Source: Nemertoderma westbladi
Lineage: Eukaryota; Xenacoelomorpha; Nemertodermatida; Nemertodermatidae
Reading direction: 5' to 3'
DNA length: 44,434 bases
Assembly: GCA_032718475.1 (NCBI GenBank)
Contig: JAUCBJ010005187.1
Location: 1-44,434 of the forward strand
The notes under the pieces were generated by a model that searched no databases, was not told the origin of the DNA, and saw only the letters and a list, made by a program, of their open reading frames with translations. Positions 20,710-32,428 of the stretch are shown one piece after another (the first letter of the stretch is position 1; each line of letters opens with the position of its first letter). Made by a program: the position numbers and the translations under genes.

Positions 20710-21092
20710 AGGCCTGTTTACGCGTGGCAACTTTTAGAGCAACTTTCTCGGCAACTTTTAGAGCAAACCAGGTTGCCGATCAAGTTGCTCCGTGTAAACA
20801 CGTAAGTTGCTGAAAAAAAATGCCGTAAAATTTGCTCAACTTTTACGGCAACTTGAAGGAATTTGCGTTGGGGAATTAAAGCGGGATAATCAGATGTAAT
20901 TATCAAAAACTAGCTAGTAGATAAAATTACCCACTATTTTACAGTTAAACTCGCCAAGTTGCTCTAAAAGTTGCCGGCCAAGTTGCTGGTAAAGTTGCCA
21001 CGTGTAAACAGCGATTAAATTAAGTTGCTCCAAAAAAAGTTGCTAGTTTGCCGAGAAAGTTGATCTAAAAGTTTCCACGTGTAAACAGACCT
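20710..21092. mobile_element. Harbinger-like MITE with TTA target duplication
   Basis: The left end AGGCCTGTTTACGCGTGGCA (20710) pairs with the right end ...CCACGTGTAAACAGACCT (to 21092). The inverted similarity extends about 45 bp through CAACTTTTAGAGCAACTTTC. Each end is flanked by TTA (20707-20709 and 21093-21095), the 3-bp duplication typical of PIF/Harbinger elements. The 383-bp interior is non-coding and packed with direct and inverted copies of AAGTTGCTCTAAAAGTTGCC-like words. It has a second internal CCACGTGTAAACAG near 20998, which suggests a nested or duplicated end. Confidence 0.8.
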
Positions 21093-21396
21093 TTAGGGGT
21101 CGAATAGCCTACGTTGATAGTTAGACGTAAAGGATAATATATTATTTGTTGAATAAGTTAAATTTGTATAAGTTACTGTATAATGTACAATGCTCTATAT
21201 GTATATTACATGTTCTCATACTGTATAATATTAATATTGATGTTTCAATATTTACAAAGTATAATAATTCTAATAAAAATATGTATGGTAGAAAAATACA
21301 TTATTGCGTTTTTCCTTTCTCTCTGCGTTTTTCCTCCCTCTCTGGTCATTTTTCCGCGTAATTCTTTTCCCCCCTTGTTTACAGTCTGTTTTGCCC

Positions 21397-21472
21397 CAGC
21401 CCTAGCTCAGTCGGTAGAGCGTTGGAAATTATATATGTAGTAGGTATTGAGTTCGAATCCTTGTAGGTGCGA
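21397..21472 (+). repeat. tRNA-like SINE head or tRNA pseudogene
   Basis: GCCCTAGCTCAGTCGGTAGA carries a perfect tRNA D-arm/A box and GAGTTCGAATCC a B box, with GCTC/GAGC pairing. The anticodon and T stems and the acceptor pairing are poor, so it is not a functional tRNA. It looks like the polymerase III head of a SINE. Confidence 0.55.
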
Positions 21473-21534
21473 ATTATTTTTTGTACAGAATTTCAACTCA
21501 TTTAAATTGACCGCTACAAATTAAATTGCATTTG

Positions 21535-21888
21535 TCTGTACCTAGATTAACCAATGGGACTGTAGTTATTTGATTGTAACCAATGTCGTGCAAGTTATAT
21601 ATTAGCTGTACCAATAGCTATCTTTAAAAACCTGTTAGAACCTATAGAACAATCGAGAATTTTCTCGATTGATTGCAGCACAAATTTGCTATATAAAAGG
21701 TGCGATTTCGTTCATTAGTTATCTTACACAATATCTTTCAAGCATTATATCTTCAGTCTATCTATCTTTCTTTCTCATTACATTATTTCAGATTACATTG
21801 TTTATTGTATAATAGTTATTGTTTGATTTTGTAATAAAAGTTAGAAATACTTGTCACATCTGCCCTTTTCTATCTGTTTTATCATGCT
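21535..21888 (+). promoter_or_regulatory. LTR-like block: CCAAT boxes, palindrome, TATA box, poly(A) signal
   Basis: In order: AACCAATGGG (21549), AACCAATGTC (21580), a 22-bp perfect palindrome CAATCGAGAA-TT-TTCTCGATTG (21650-21671), TATAAAAGG (21693), and AATAAA within GTAATAAAAG (21833). A TATA box followed about 140 bp later by a polyadenylation signal is the U3-R arrangement of an LTR. It lies directly upstream of repeat copy 2. Exact ends and a target duplication are not visible. A host promoter is the alternative. Confidence 0.4.
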
Positions 21889-21889
21889 T

Positions 21890-23140
21890 CACCACGGTGA
21901 ACCCAACTAAGGGACAGGATGGCTGGCTAGACTTCGGGCCGCAGCAATGAACGGGAACATCTAAAGAATGTAGACAGGAGACAACCCGCAATATCATCTT
22001 AGTTATTCGCCCATCGCCTGAAAGGTTAGACAGCGTTCGATGCCTTGCTACCTAAGTGTAAGACCAAAGATCAAAGGTAGAGGTAGTGACACGCTGTACG
22101 CCTAAAATTACATCTTAGGGACTGTACTGTCTTGATTCAGGAAAAACCGCAGTAGACCTTCATATTCCTACGGGGGGGGGGGGAGAGCGCAGGCAGATAC
22201 TAGTACGCAGATAGGACTTAGGCACACCGGTACAAAGCATACACATTGGTAGGGTGCAGCAAACTGTACGCCTAACTCTTGCTAAGTACAGGTGCGTCTG
22301 CGACTATTTGTAGTACAACGGTGTCCATTCCATTGCATTAGAACTTGTAGGCTAGGAGGGTTACTGTGTTTCACCTGAATTAGGATTGTACCGTTCAGGC
22401 GGTAGGGCAGTTTACGACTAGGCGCAAATAAATTGAGGCTATTAGGGATACTAACATCTACCGTGTCCCCGCCAACATCCTGATAGGAAGTTACCAAGCC
22501 CACCTAGGTAACCAAAATTCTAGATAGGACGCCAGGCTAGCTATTAGTAACCGTACGCCTACTGTAGTAAACTAACACATTTCTTCTTAGTATTAGGGAC
22601 CTGGTAAAATAAAATTGCCGAATTCTGGGCGTAGCATTAACCTTATGCCTGGATTTGAGTCCTGGAAATACGCAAGAGGGGAAGGAGCCTTATCATTCGT
22701 GAGTATTGGACCTACAAGTTACAAAATTAGAATATTCGTAAAATGCACACCGTACCCAGTAATTATATATATGAAGGAGCAAAACTGATCTTGACTGTTC
22801 AGAATTAACACACGCGCGTTAGAAATTATTTACACCTCAAAGTATATAAAATTAACTTTTGTCCGTACTGCGCTTTGCCCGCTAGTTAGACATCTCCAAA
22901 ATCTCTGCACCTAGCTAGCGTCCCTTTCGCCCAACCATATAAATCACACCGCGGCAAAGTATACGAGCCCCTTAGTCCGTCAGTGAGTCAGCCTGATTTT
23001 AGGATTCGCTGCGCGGGATTTTGTTTTATCGAAGTTTGTCTGCTCGTAGACTGTTTTCTGCCTCACCGGTTATAAGGGACCAATACTGCAATATATTCGC
23101 TTACTTGGAGTTTACTGTTTTGGTGAGAAGGTCGGATTTA
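21890..23140 (+). repeat. Diverged dispersed repeat, copy 2 of 2
   Basis: This is collinear with parts of 3130-4475 (see there). It contains a G12 run at 22172-22183. It has no long ORF of its own. Its position right after an LTR-like block suggests the internal part of a non-coding LTR element. Confidence 0.5.
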
Positions 23141-23235
23141 TGATTTGATTCACAAACTTTACAGTAAGATATTGCAGGTATTGTTACTGTCTCTTCGAAT
23201 TAGTGTATCCGAAATGTATCCGCAGTAGTGTGCAG

Positions 23236-25191
23236 TAACGACTAGTAGTGTGTATCCGAAGTGTATCCGCATAACGACTAGTAGTGTGTATCCGAAGTGT
23301 ATCCGCATAACGACTAGTAGTGTGTATCCGAAGTGTATCCGCATAACGACTAGTAGTGTGTATCCGAAGTGTATCCGCATAACGACTAGTAGTGTGTATC
23401 CGAAGTGTATCCGCATAACGACTAGTAGTGTGTATCCGAAGTGTATCCGCATAACGACTAGTAGTGTGTATCCGAAGTGTATCCGCATAACGACTAGTAG
23501 TGTGTATCCGAAGTGTATCCGCATAACGACTAGTAGTGTGTATCCGAAGTGTATCCGCATAACGACTAGTAGTGTGTATCCGAAGTGTATCCGCATAACG
23601 ACTAGTAGTGTGTATCCGAAGTGTATCCGCATAACGACTAGTAGTGTGTATCCGAAGTGTATCCGCATAACGACTAGTAGTGTGTATCCGAAGTGTATCC
23701 GCATAACGACTAGTAGTGTGTATCCGAAGTGTATCCGCATAACGACTAGTAGTGTGTATCCGAAGTGTATCCGCATAACGACTAGTAGTGTGTATCCGAA
23801 GTGTATCCGCATAACGACTAGTAGTGTGTATCCGAAGTGTATCCGCATAACGACTAGTAGTGTGTATCCGAAGTGTATCCGCATAACGACTAGTAGTGTG
23901 TATCCGAAGTGTATCCGCATAACGACTAGTAATGTGTATCCGAAGTGTATCGGCATAACGACTAGTAGTGTGTATCCGAAGTGTATCCGCATAACGACTA
24001 GTAGTGTGTATCCGAAGTGTATCCGCATAACGACTAGTAGTGTGTATCCGAAGTGTATCCGCATAACGACTAGTAGTGTGTATCCGAAGTGTATCCGCAT
24101 AACGACTAGTAGTGTGTATCCGAAGTGTATCCGCATAACGACTAGTAGTGTGTATCCGAAGTGTATCCGCATAACGACTAGTAGTGTGTATCCGAAGTGT
24201 ATCCGCATAACGACTAGTAGTGTGTATCCGAAGTGTATCCGCATAACGACTAGTAGTGTGTATCCGAAGTGTATCCGCATAACGACTAGTAATGTGTATC
24301 CGAAGTGTATCCGCATAACGACTAGTAGTGTGTATCCGAAGTGTATCCGCATAACGACTAGTAGTGTGTATCCGAAGTGTATCCGCATAACGACTAGTAG
24401 TGTGTATCCGAAGTGTATCCGCATAACGACTAGTAGTGTGTATCCGAAGTGTATCCGCATAACGACTAGTAATGTGTATCCGAAGTGTATCCGCATAACG
24501 ACTAGTAGTGTGTATCCGAAGTGTATCCGCATAACGACTAGTAGTGTGTATCCGAAGTGTATCCGCATAAAGACTAGTAATGTGTATCCGAAGTGTATCC
24601 GCATAACGACTAGTAGTGTGTATCCGAAGTGTATCCGCATAACGACTAGTAGTGTGTATCCGAAGTGTATCCGCATAACGACTAGTAGTGTGTATCCGAA
24701 GTGTATCCGCATAACGACTAGTAGTGTGTATCCGCATAACGACTAGTAGTAGTGTGTATCCGAAGTGTATCCGCATAACGACTAGTAATGTGTATCCGAA
24801 GTGTATCCGCATAACGACTAGTAGTGTGTATCCGAAGTGTATCCGCATAACGACTAGTAGTAGTGTGTATCCGAAGTGTATCCGCATAACGACTAGTAGT
24901 GTGTATCCGAAGTGTATCCGCATAACGACTAGTAGTAGTGTGTATCCGAAGTGTATCCGCATAACGACTAGTAGTGTGTATCCGAAGTGTATCCGCATAA
25001 CGACTAGTAGTGTGTATCCGAAGTGTATCCGCATAACGACTAGTAGTGTGTATCCGAAGTGTATCCGCATAACGACTAGTAGTAGTGTGTATCCGAAGTG
25101 TATCCGCATAACGACTAGTAGTGTGTATCCGAAGTGTATCCGCATAACGACTAGTAGTGTGTATCCGAAGTGTATCCGCATAACGACTAGT
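23236..25191. repeat. 36-bp minisatellite, about 54 highly uniform copies
   Basis: The unit is GTAGTGTGTATCCGAAGTGT followed by ATCCGCATAACGACTA. Most copies are identical, with a few AATGTG variants. From about 24720 on, some units gain an extra GTA (39 bp). The unit is stop-free in several frames, which gives frames of up to about 660 codons that are not genes. Confidence 0.97.
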
Positions 25192-25217
25192 ACTCGATTG
25201 TAGATCAGGAAATAAAC

Positions 25218-25411
25218 TTTTGGCCGATATATAGTTGGCCGATTGGCCGATATATAGTTGGCCGATTGGCCGATATATAGTAGGCCGATTGGCCGATATA
25301 TAGTTGGCCGATATATAGTTGGCCAATTGGCTGATATATAGTTGGCCGATTGGCCGATATATAGTTGGCCGATTGGCCGATATATAGTTGGCCGATTGGC
25401 CGATATATAGT
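25218..25411. repeat. TTGGCCGATATATAG minisatellite
   Basis: Nine ATATATAG-containing copies of a 15-bp unit alternate with 8-bp TTGGCCGA spacers (mostly a 23-bp compound period). Confidence 0.9.
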
Positions 25412-26004
25412 TTACTGGAAGTATTTCTCACTAACATTTGGTTATGATTGTTTGTATCTCAAAAATATATAATGGGACATCGCAAAAAATGCCTTTTCAT
25501 GCTAGTAATTCGATAGAAATATGTCAAATTGCTTAAAACAATGGCCATTGCCAATTAAACAATTGCCAAAAAATGGGCAAAAATTAACTCTACAGAAATA
25601 TATAAAGGTTTATATGGTTTTGGTTATTTTCTGCTGAGTTACGGCTTATAAAATGGCGAAATTACAGGGGACGCAATTTGGCAACTTTTTGTGCAAACGA
25701 CCCAAACAGACCCTATTAGAAAATTTCACAATTATTTAACTCTTGGACTATTGAAAGAGTTTTTTATTATTGAATAATAATAACTTGATCACGTTCAGTA
25801 GGGAAAAAAATTGGAAGAGTTTAGTAAAGTAGTACATAGCATTATTGCGGCAAAACCAATTTAGTACAACTCATGAGAATGAATTGAACCAAAACCATAA
25901 AGATTTGTGGCAACTAAAAATACAGATAAACTTTTATCGCGATTAGCAAAGTCCCCTAGATTGAAACGTCCATTCTCAAATATTTCTAAAATATGTAACT
26001 CATT
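25412..26004. other. No recognisable gene; right arm of the inverted repeat at 25684-25703
   Basis: AT-rich. It carries ACTTTTTGTGCAAACGACCC, the perfect complement of 18455-18474. No coding potential was recognised. Confidence 0.5.
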
Positions 26005-27072
26005 TATGTAAGGGCCACCACAAACACCAATGTAAGGGCCAACACAAACACCAATGTAAGGGCCAACACAAACACCAATGTAAGGGCCAACACAAACACC
26101 AATGTAAGGGCCAACACAAACACCAATGTAAGGGCCAACACAAACACCAATAACACAAACACCAATGTAAGGGCCAACACAAACACCAATGTAAGGGCCA
26201 ACACAAACACCAACGTAAGGGTCAACACAAACACCAATGTAAGGGCCAACACAAACACCAATAACACAAACACCAATGTAAGGGCCAACACAAACACCAA
26301 TGTAAGGGCCAACACAAACACCAATGTAAGGGCCAACACAAACACCAATGTAAGGGCCAACACAAACACCAATGTAATGGCCAACACAAACACCAATGTA
26401 AGGGCCAACACAAACACCAATGTAAGGGCCAACACAAACACCAATGTAAGGGCCAACACAAACACCAATGTAAGGGCCAACACAAACACCAATGTAAGGG
26501 CCAACACAAACACCAATGTAAGGGCAACCACAAACACCAATGTAAGGGCCAACACAAACACCAATGTAAGGGCCAACACAAACACCAATGTAAGGGCCAA
26601 CACAAACACCAATGTAAGGGCCAACACAAACACCAATGTAAGGGCCAACACAAACACCAATGTAAGGGCCAACACAAACACCAATGTAAGGGCCAACACA
26701 AACACCAATAACACAAACACCAATGTAAGGGCCAATACAAACACCAATAACACAAACACCAATGTAAGGGCCAACACAAACACCAATGTAAGGGCCAACA
26801 CAAACACCAATGTAAGGGCCAACACAAACACCAATGTAAGGGCCAACACAAACACCAATGTAAGGGCAACACAAACACCAATGTAAGGGCCAACACAAAC
26901 ACCAATGTAAGGGCCAACACAAACACCAATGTAAGGGCCAACACAAACACCAATGTAAGGGCCAACACAAACACCAATGTAAGGGCCACCACAAACACCA
27001 ATGTGAGGGCCAACACAAACACCAATGTAAGGGCCAACACAAACACCAATGTAAGGGCCAACACAAACACCA
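26005..27072. repeat. 24-bp minisatellite, about 44 copies
   Basis: The unit is CAATGTAAGGGCCAACACAA plus ACAC. Some units are shortened to CAATAACACAAACAC (26149, 26260, 26706, 26745). All frames through it are translated repeat. Confidence 0.97.
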
Positions 27073-27098
27073 AGTTGCATCTGCATCCCCCCAGCACA

Positions 27099-27264
27099 AT
27101 GTTTAAACATTGAGCCTACGATAATAGAAGGACAGACAGGCAAACAGACACTGCCCATTAGCCGTACTGATTTCTATGCTAGTTAACTCATTGTGATTCC
27201 GTTAGTTCGATGTTTAAACATTGAGCCTACGATAATAGAAGGACAGACAGGCAAACAGACACTG
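27099..27264. repeat. 55-bp direct repeat with 111-bp offset
   Basis: 27099-27153 and 27210-27264 are identical. Each begins with the 12-bp palindrome ATGTTTAAACAT and continues TGAGCCTACGATAATAGAAG. The small frame at 27193-27390 spans the second copy and is not convincing as a gene. Confidence 0.85.
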
Positions 27265-27425
27265 GCAATTATTAATCTAGTGATATATGGTATTGTAAAC
27301 GATACAAGAGTGTCGGGGAAAAAACAATATTATTTTACATTTAGGATGATGAACCTGTATGGGGAAGGAGCCTTCGTAACAAAGCCCTAAAAAAAGGTAA
27401 GTATAAAATGATATACGTGGCCTAT

Positions 27426-27449
27426 GGGGGGGGGGGGGGGGGGGGGGGG
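27426..27449 (+). repeat. Poly(G) tract, 24 G
   Basis: The longest of eight G/C homopolymer runs in the window. Confidence 0.9.
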
Positions 27450-27605
27450 CGTATACTAAGTTAATTATTGACCTAGAAAATAAAAATAAAATTATATAAA
27501 CCCAAATCTAAAACGAACTCTAATACTGAACATAATAACGCTAAATAATCGAACACAAAAAAATCATTCTCGCCAGAAATTACCAAAAAATTCAGGTGGA
27601 AAAGA

Positions 27606-28204
27606 TTTATCCTACGTTATGTGTAACACTCTGGATACTCATGTATCCTACGTTATGTGTAACACTCTGGATACTCATGTATCCTACGTTATGTGTAACA
27701 CTCTGGATACTCATGTATCCTACGTTATGTGTAACACTCTGGATACTCATGTATCCTACGTTATGTGTAACACTCTGGATACTCATGTATCCTACGTTAT
27801 GTGTAACACTCTGGATACGCATGTATCCTACGTTATGTGTAACACTCTGGATACTCATGTATTCTACGTTATGTGTAACACTCTGGATACTCATGTATCC
27901 TACGTTATGTGTAACACTCTGGATACTCATGTATCCTACGTTATGTGTAACACTCTGGATACTCATGTATTCTACGTTATGTGTAACACTCTGGATACTC
28001 ATGTATCCTACGTTATGTGTAACACTCTGGATACTCATGTATCCTACGTTATGTGTAACACTCTGGATACTCATGTATTCTACGTTATGTGTAACACTCT
28101 GGATACTCATGTATCCTACGTTATGTGTAACACTCTGGATACTCATGTATCCTACGTTATGTGTAACACTCTGGATACTCATGTATCCTACGTTATGTGT
28201 AACA
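27606..28204. repeat. 36-bp minisatellite, left part (about 16 copies)
   Basis: The unit is TGTAACACTCTGGATACTCA followed by TGTATCCTACGTTATG; TATTC and GATACGC variants occur. The array stops at the LINE insertion and resumes at 30531. Confidence 0.97.
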
Positions 28205-30530
28205 ACACATTCGAAAAGAGTAAGGGGAAGCTATGGACCTTTCAATACCCTAATGGAACCAAAGCACAACTGGATTACATCCTTATAAACAAAAAGTGGA
28301 TAAATAGCATGATCAACTGCGAGGCATACAGCTCGTTCAACCTAATTGGTTCGGACCACAGAATTGTGACTGCAGAGATCAGACTCAGTTTGAGAGCCAG
28401 CAAACCCAGGACAAGCAAGCAAATCAACTATGACTGGGAGAAACTCAGAACTGACAATGCTGTAAAGGATGCTTATACAGTAGAAGTTCAAAACCGCTTT
28501 GAAGCACTTCAGTCAATGGATGAAGACCAATCCACCGATTCAATATACCAGAATATAATAACAGCCCACAAGGAATCAGCTAAGAGGCATATCCCCCAGA
28601 AACCTAAACGAAAACAGTATGTGCCATGGCAAAACTCTGAGGTTACTTGTAAGAGATAAGATCTTAAGATAGCCTACAAAGTTAAAACCGAACAACCAAC
28701 AACCGAAAACATTAACAAGGTTGAGAAAGCTAAGGACGATCTTAAATTGGCCTACAACATCAGCCAGGAAAAGTACATACAGGATAAAACTGAAGCAATT
28801 ACAACTGCTCACATACAGCAACAATCAAGACTTACCTGGCAAACTGTAAATGAGGTATCTGATCGGAAAAGTTGTGCAAAGGGGCGCCTCAAAGCCGATA
28901 GTCCTGAAGAACGTGTTGGGAAGTGGAAAAATCACTTCAGCAACTTGCTTGGGCAGCCACCAAACATCGAGGTCAGCCCTACAAGGAAAATATATGACAA
29001 GACACTACCTATAGAAACAGGGGACTTCACACCTGCCGAACTCCAAAGAAGCATTAGAAGCATGTCCAATAATAAAGCGAGTGGATTAGATGAAATCCCA
29101 GCGGAGGTATGGAAAACCGGAGTGCTAAATAGACCATTATTGAATGTTTGCAACCGGATGTTAAAAGGGGAAAAGCCACCACCAATTTGGACTAAAGGTC
29201 AACTAAAGCCTCTCCCCAAGAAAGGAGACCTCGGCATACCAACAAACTATCGTGGGATCTGTCTGCTTGTGGTAGCTGCCAAAATATACAATAAAATGAT
29301 TCTATATAGGATTAGGCCTCACATAGAGAAACTACTGCGTAAGAGCCAAAACGGATTTCGACCAAACAGATCAACAATAGCTCAGATACTTGCACTACGG
29401 AGACTGATTGAAGGAATTAAGTCAAAGAATCTCCCCGCAGTCATGACTTTTGTGTACTTCAAGAAGGCATTCGACTCCATCCATAGAGGTAAAATGCTTG
29501 AAATCCTAAGAGCTTATGGAATACTAGAAGTAATTGTTGCTGGCATTGGATTGCTATATTGTGACACAGAAGCGCAGGTACTCTCACCAGATGGTGAAAC
29601 TGAGTTTTTCTCAATCCTGGCTGGCGTACTGCAAGGTGACACATTAGCACCATTACTATTTGTAATTGTGCTGGATTACGCAATGACGACAGCCACAAAG
29701 GGTGAAGATCTGGGATTTACACTTCAAGAACGCAGAAGTAGTAGATATCCGGCAACTACAGTCACAGACACCGACTTTGCGGATGACATCGCCCTGTTCT
29801 CTAATACGCTAGCAGATGCACAGCTTCTGCTAAATAAAGTGGAGAGGGCTGCTAAGGAGGTTGGATTGCATATAAATGCTACCAAGACCGAATTCATGAC
29901 CTTTAATGTTGATGGAAACTTGACAACCATTGATAATAATCAACTAAGGAAGGTCGATGACTTCCAGTACCTTGGATCATGGATAGAGAGTAGCAAAAAG
30001 GACATAGAAGTTAGGAAAGCAAAGGCTTGGGTAGCTCTATCAAAAATGGATACTATCTGGAAATCAGATCTCTCCAGGCACCTGAAGACTAAGTTCTTTC
30101 GAGCCACAGTGGAAAGTGTATTTTTATACGGGGGTGAGACCTGGACACTGATTAAATCACTTGAACAACGAATTGATGGTTGCTACACAAGACTACTAAG
30201 GGCAGCCCTAAACATCAGCTGGAGACAACACATGACAAACGCCAAGCTTTATGGTACAATACCACCTGCATCAACCACCCTGCGTGAACGCAGATTAAGA
30301 CTCAGTGGGCACTGCTGGCGAAGTAAAGACGAGGTCATACCAGATCTACTTCTCTGGCAACCAACTCATGGAAAGCGTAGTCGTGGACGACCTGCCATAA
30401 CATATATAGATCAACTTGAAAGGGATACTGAACTTGGGAGAAACGAAATTGCGACAACTATGGAGAATCGGGAAGCCTGGATGGATCTCATTTCCACTGT
30501 CCGAGTTCGCTCGACCTAGTAGTAGTAGTA
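28205..30530 (+). pseudogene. 5'-truncated LINE (endonuclease-reverse transcriptase), copy A, inserted in the minisatellite
   Basis: The one long frame holds the end of an AP-like endonuclease (LDYILINKKW, GSDHRIV). The reverse transcriptase follows: PLPKKGDLGIPTNYRGI, QNGFRPNRS, AGVLQGDTLAPLLF, DTDFADDIALFSN. A C-terminal LINE domain (LSGHCWRSKDEVIPDLLLWQ) closes it. TAA replaces GAA near 28657, and motif A reads FVYFKKAFD where copy B has FVDFKKAFD, so the catalytic Asp is lost. The frame's TAG stop is the first unit of a (TAG)5 tail. GTGTAACA flanks both ends (28197-28204 and 30531-30538), a target duplication made from the minisatellite. An RTE-like or CFDP2-like clade is likely; the exact clade needs a tree. 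Confidence 0.92.
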
Positions 30531-32103
30531 GTGTAACACTCTGGATACTCATGTATTCTACGTTATGTGTAACACTCTGGATACTCATGTATCCTACGTT
30601 ATGTGTAACACTCTGGATACTCATGTATCCTACGTTATGTGTAACACTCTGGATACTCATGTATCCTACGTTATGTGTAACACTCTGGATACTCATGTAT
30701 CCTACGTTATGTGTAACACTCTGGATACTCATGTATCCTACGTTATGTGTAACACTCTGGATACTCATGTATCCTACGTTATGTGTAACACTCTGGATAC
30801 TCATGTATCCTACGTTATGTGTAACACTCTGGATACTCATGTATCCTACGTTATGTGTAACACTCTGGATACTCATGTATCCTACGTTATGTGTAACACT
30901 CTGGATACTCATGTATTCTACGTTATTTATCCTACGTTATGTGTAACACTCTGGATACTCATGTATCCTACGTTATGTGTAACACTCTGGATATTCATGT
31001 ATCCTACGTTATGTGTAACACTCTGGATACTCATGTATCCTACGTTATGTGTAACACTCTTGATATTCATGTATCCTACGTTATGTGTAACACTCTGGAT
31101 ACTCATGTATCCTACGTTATGTGTAACACTCTGGATACTCATGTATCCTACGTTATGTGTAACACTCTGGATACTCATGTATCCTACGTTATGTGTAACA
31201 CTCTGGATACTCATGTATCCTACGTTATGTGTAACACTCTGGATACTCATGTATCCTACGTTATGTGTAACACTCTGGATACTCATGTATCCTACGTTAT
31301 GTGTAACACTCTGGATACTCATGTATCCTACGTTATGTGTAACACTCTGGATACTCATGTATCCTACGTTATGTGTAACACTCTGGATACTCATGTATCC
31401 TACGTTATGTGTAACACTCTGGATACTCATGTATCCTACGTTATGTGTAACACTCTGGATACTCATGTATCCTACGTTATGTGTAACACTCTGGATACTC
31501 ATGTATTCTACGTTATTTATCCTACGTTATGTGTAACACTCTGGATACTCATGTATCCTACGTTATGTGTAACACTCTGGATACTCATGTATAAAAGATT
31601 TATCCTACGTTATGTGTAACACTCTGGATACTCATGTATCCTACGTTATGTGTAACACTCTGGATATTCATGTATCCTACGTTATGTGTAACACTCTGGA
31701 TACTCATGTATCCTACGTTATGTGTAACACTCTGGATACTCATGTATCCTACGTTATGTGTAACACTCTGGATACTCATGTATCCTACGTTATGTGTAAC
31801 ACTCTGGATACTCATGTATCCTACGTTATGTGTAACACTCTGGATACTCATGTATCCTACGTTATGTGTAACACTCTGGATACTCATGTATTCTACGTTA
31901 TGTGTAACACTCTGGATACTCATGTATCCTACGTTATGTGTAACACTCTGGATACTCATGTATTCTACGTTATGTGTAACACTCTGGATACTCATGTATC
32001 CTACGTTATGTGTAACACTCTGGATACTCATGTATTCTACGTTATGTGTAACACTCTGGATACTCATGTATCCTACGTTATGTGTAACACTCTGGATACT
32101 CGT
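30531..32103. repeat. 36-bp minisatellite, right part (about 43 copies)
   Basis: Same unit as 27606-28204. The shortened junction TTCTACGTTATTTATCC occurs at about 30914 and again 590 bp later, and the array-start sequence AAAGATTTATCCTACG recurs at 31594. This shows block duplications. GATATTCATG variants cluster at 30991, 31063 and 31663. Confidence 0.97.
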
Positions 32104-32151
32104 ATTCGAATTGTCTATATTCCATGTGTATAGCGTAATATAATGTAATGA

Positions 32152-32428
32152 ACACATGTTGTATATTTGGAGTCTCATGTTGTATATTTGGAGTCTCATG
32201 TTGTATATTTGGAGTCTCATGTTGTATATTTGGAGTCTCATGTTGTATATTTGGAGTCTCATGTTGTATATTTGGAGTCTCATGTTGTATATTTGGAGCC
32301 TCATGTTGTATATTTGGAGTCTCATGTTGTATATTTGGAGTCTCATGTTGTATATTTGGAGTCTCATGTTGTATATTTGGAGTCTCATGTTGTATATTTG
32401 GAGTCTCAGGTTGTATATTTGGTGTCTC
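32152..32428. repeat. 21-bp minisatellite, about 13 copies
   Basis: The unit is TGTTGTATATTTGGAGTCTC plus A, with one GAGCCTC variant and decaying end copies. Confidence 0.95.

Noticed and set aside
21397-21472. Functional tRNA gene
   Set aside because: A and B boxes are good, but the acceptor, anticodon and T stems do not pair.
23159-25437. Long frames of about 500-665 codons on both strands (repeated IRITTSSVYPKC and similar)
   Set aside because: Artefact of a stop-free 36-bp repeat.
26004-27158. Minus-strand frames rich in Cys/Trp or Val/Leu
   Set aside because: Translation of the 24-bp minisatellite in different frames.
27193-27390. 65-codon ORF
   Set aside because: It spans the second half of a 55-bp direct duplication, has no recognisable domain and no splice context.
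27596-28659. Apparent fusion of repeated peptide (MYPTLCVTLWIL or CNTLDTHVSYVM) with an endonuclease
   Set aside because: The fusion frame exists only because the LINE landed in the array. The border is marked by the 8-bp target duplication, so it is not a designed fusion.
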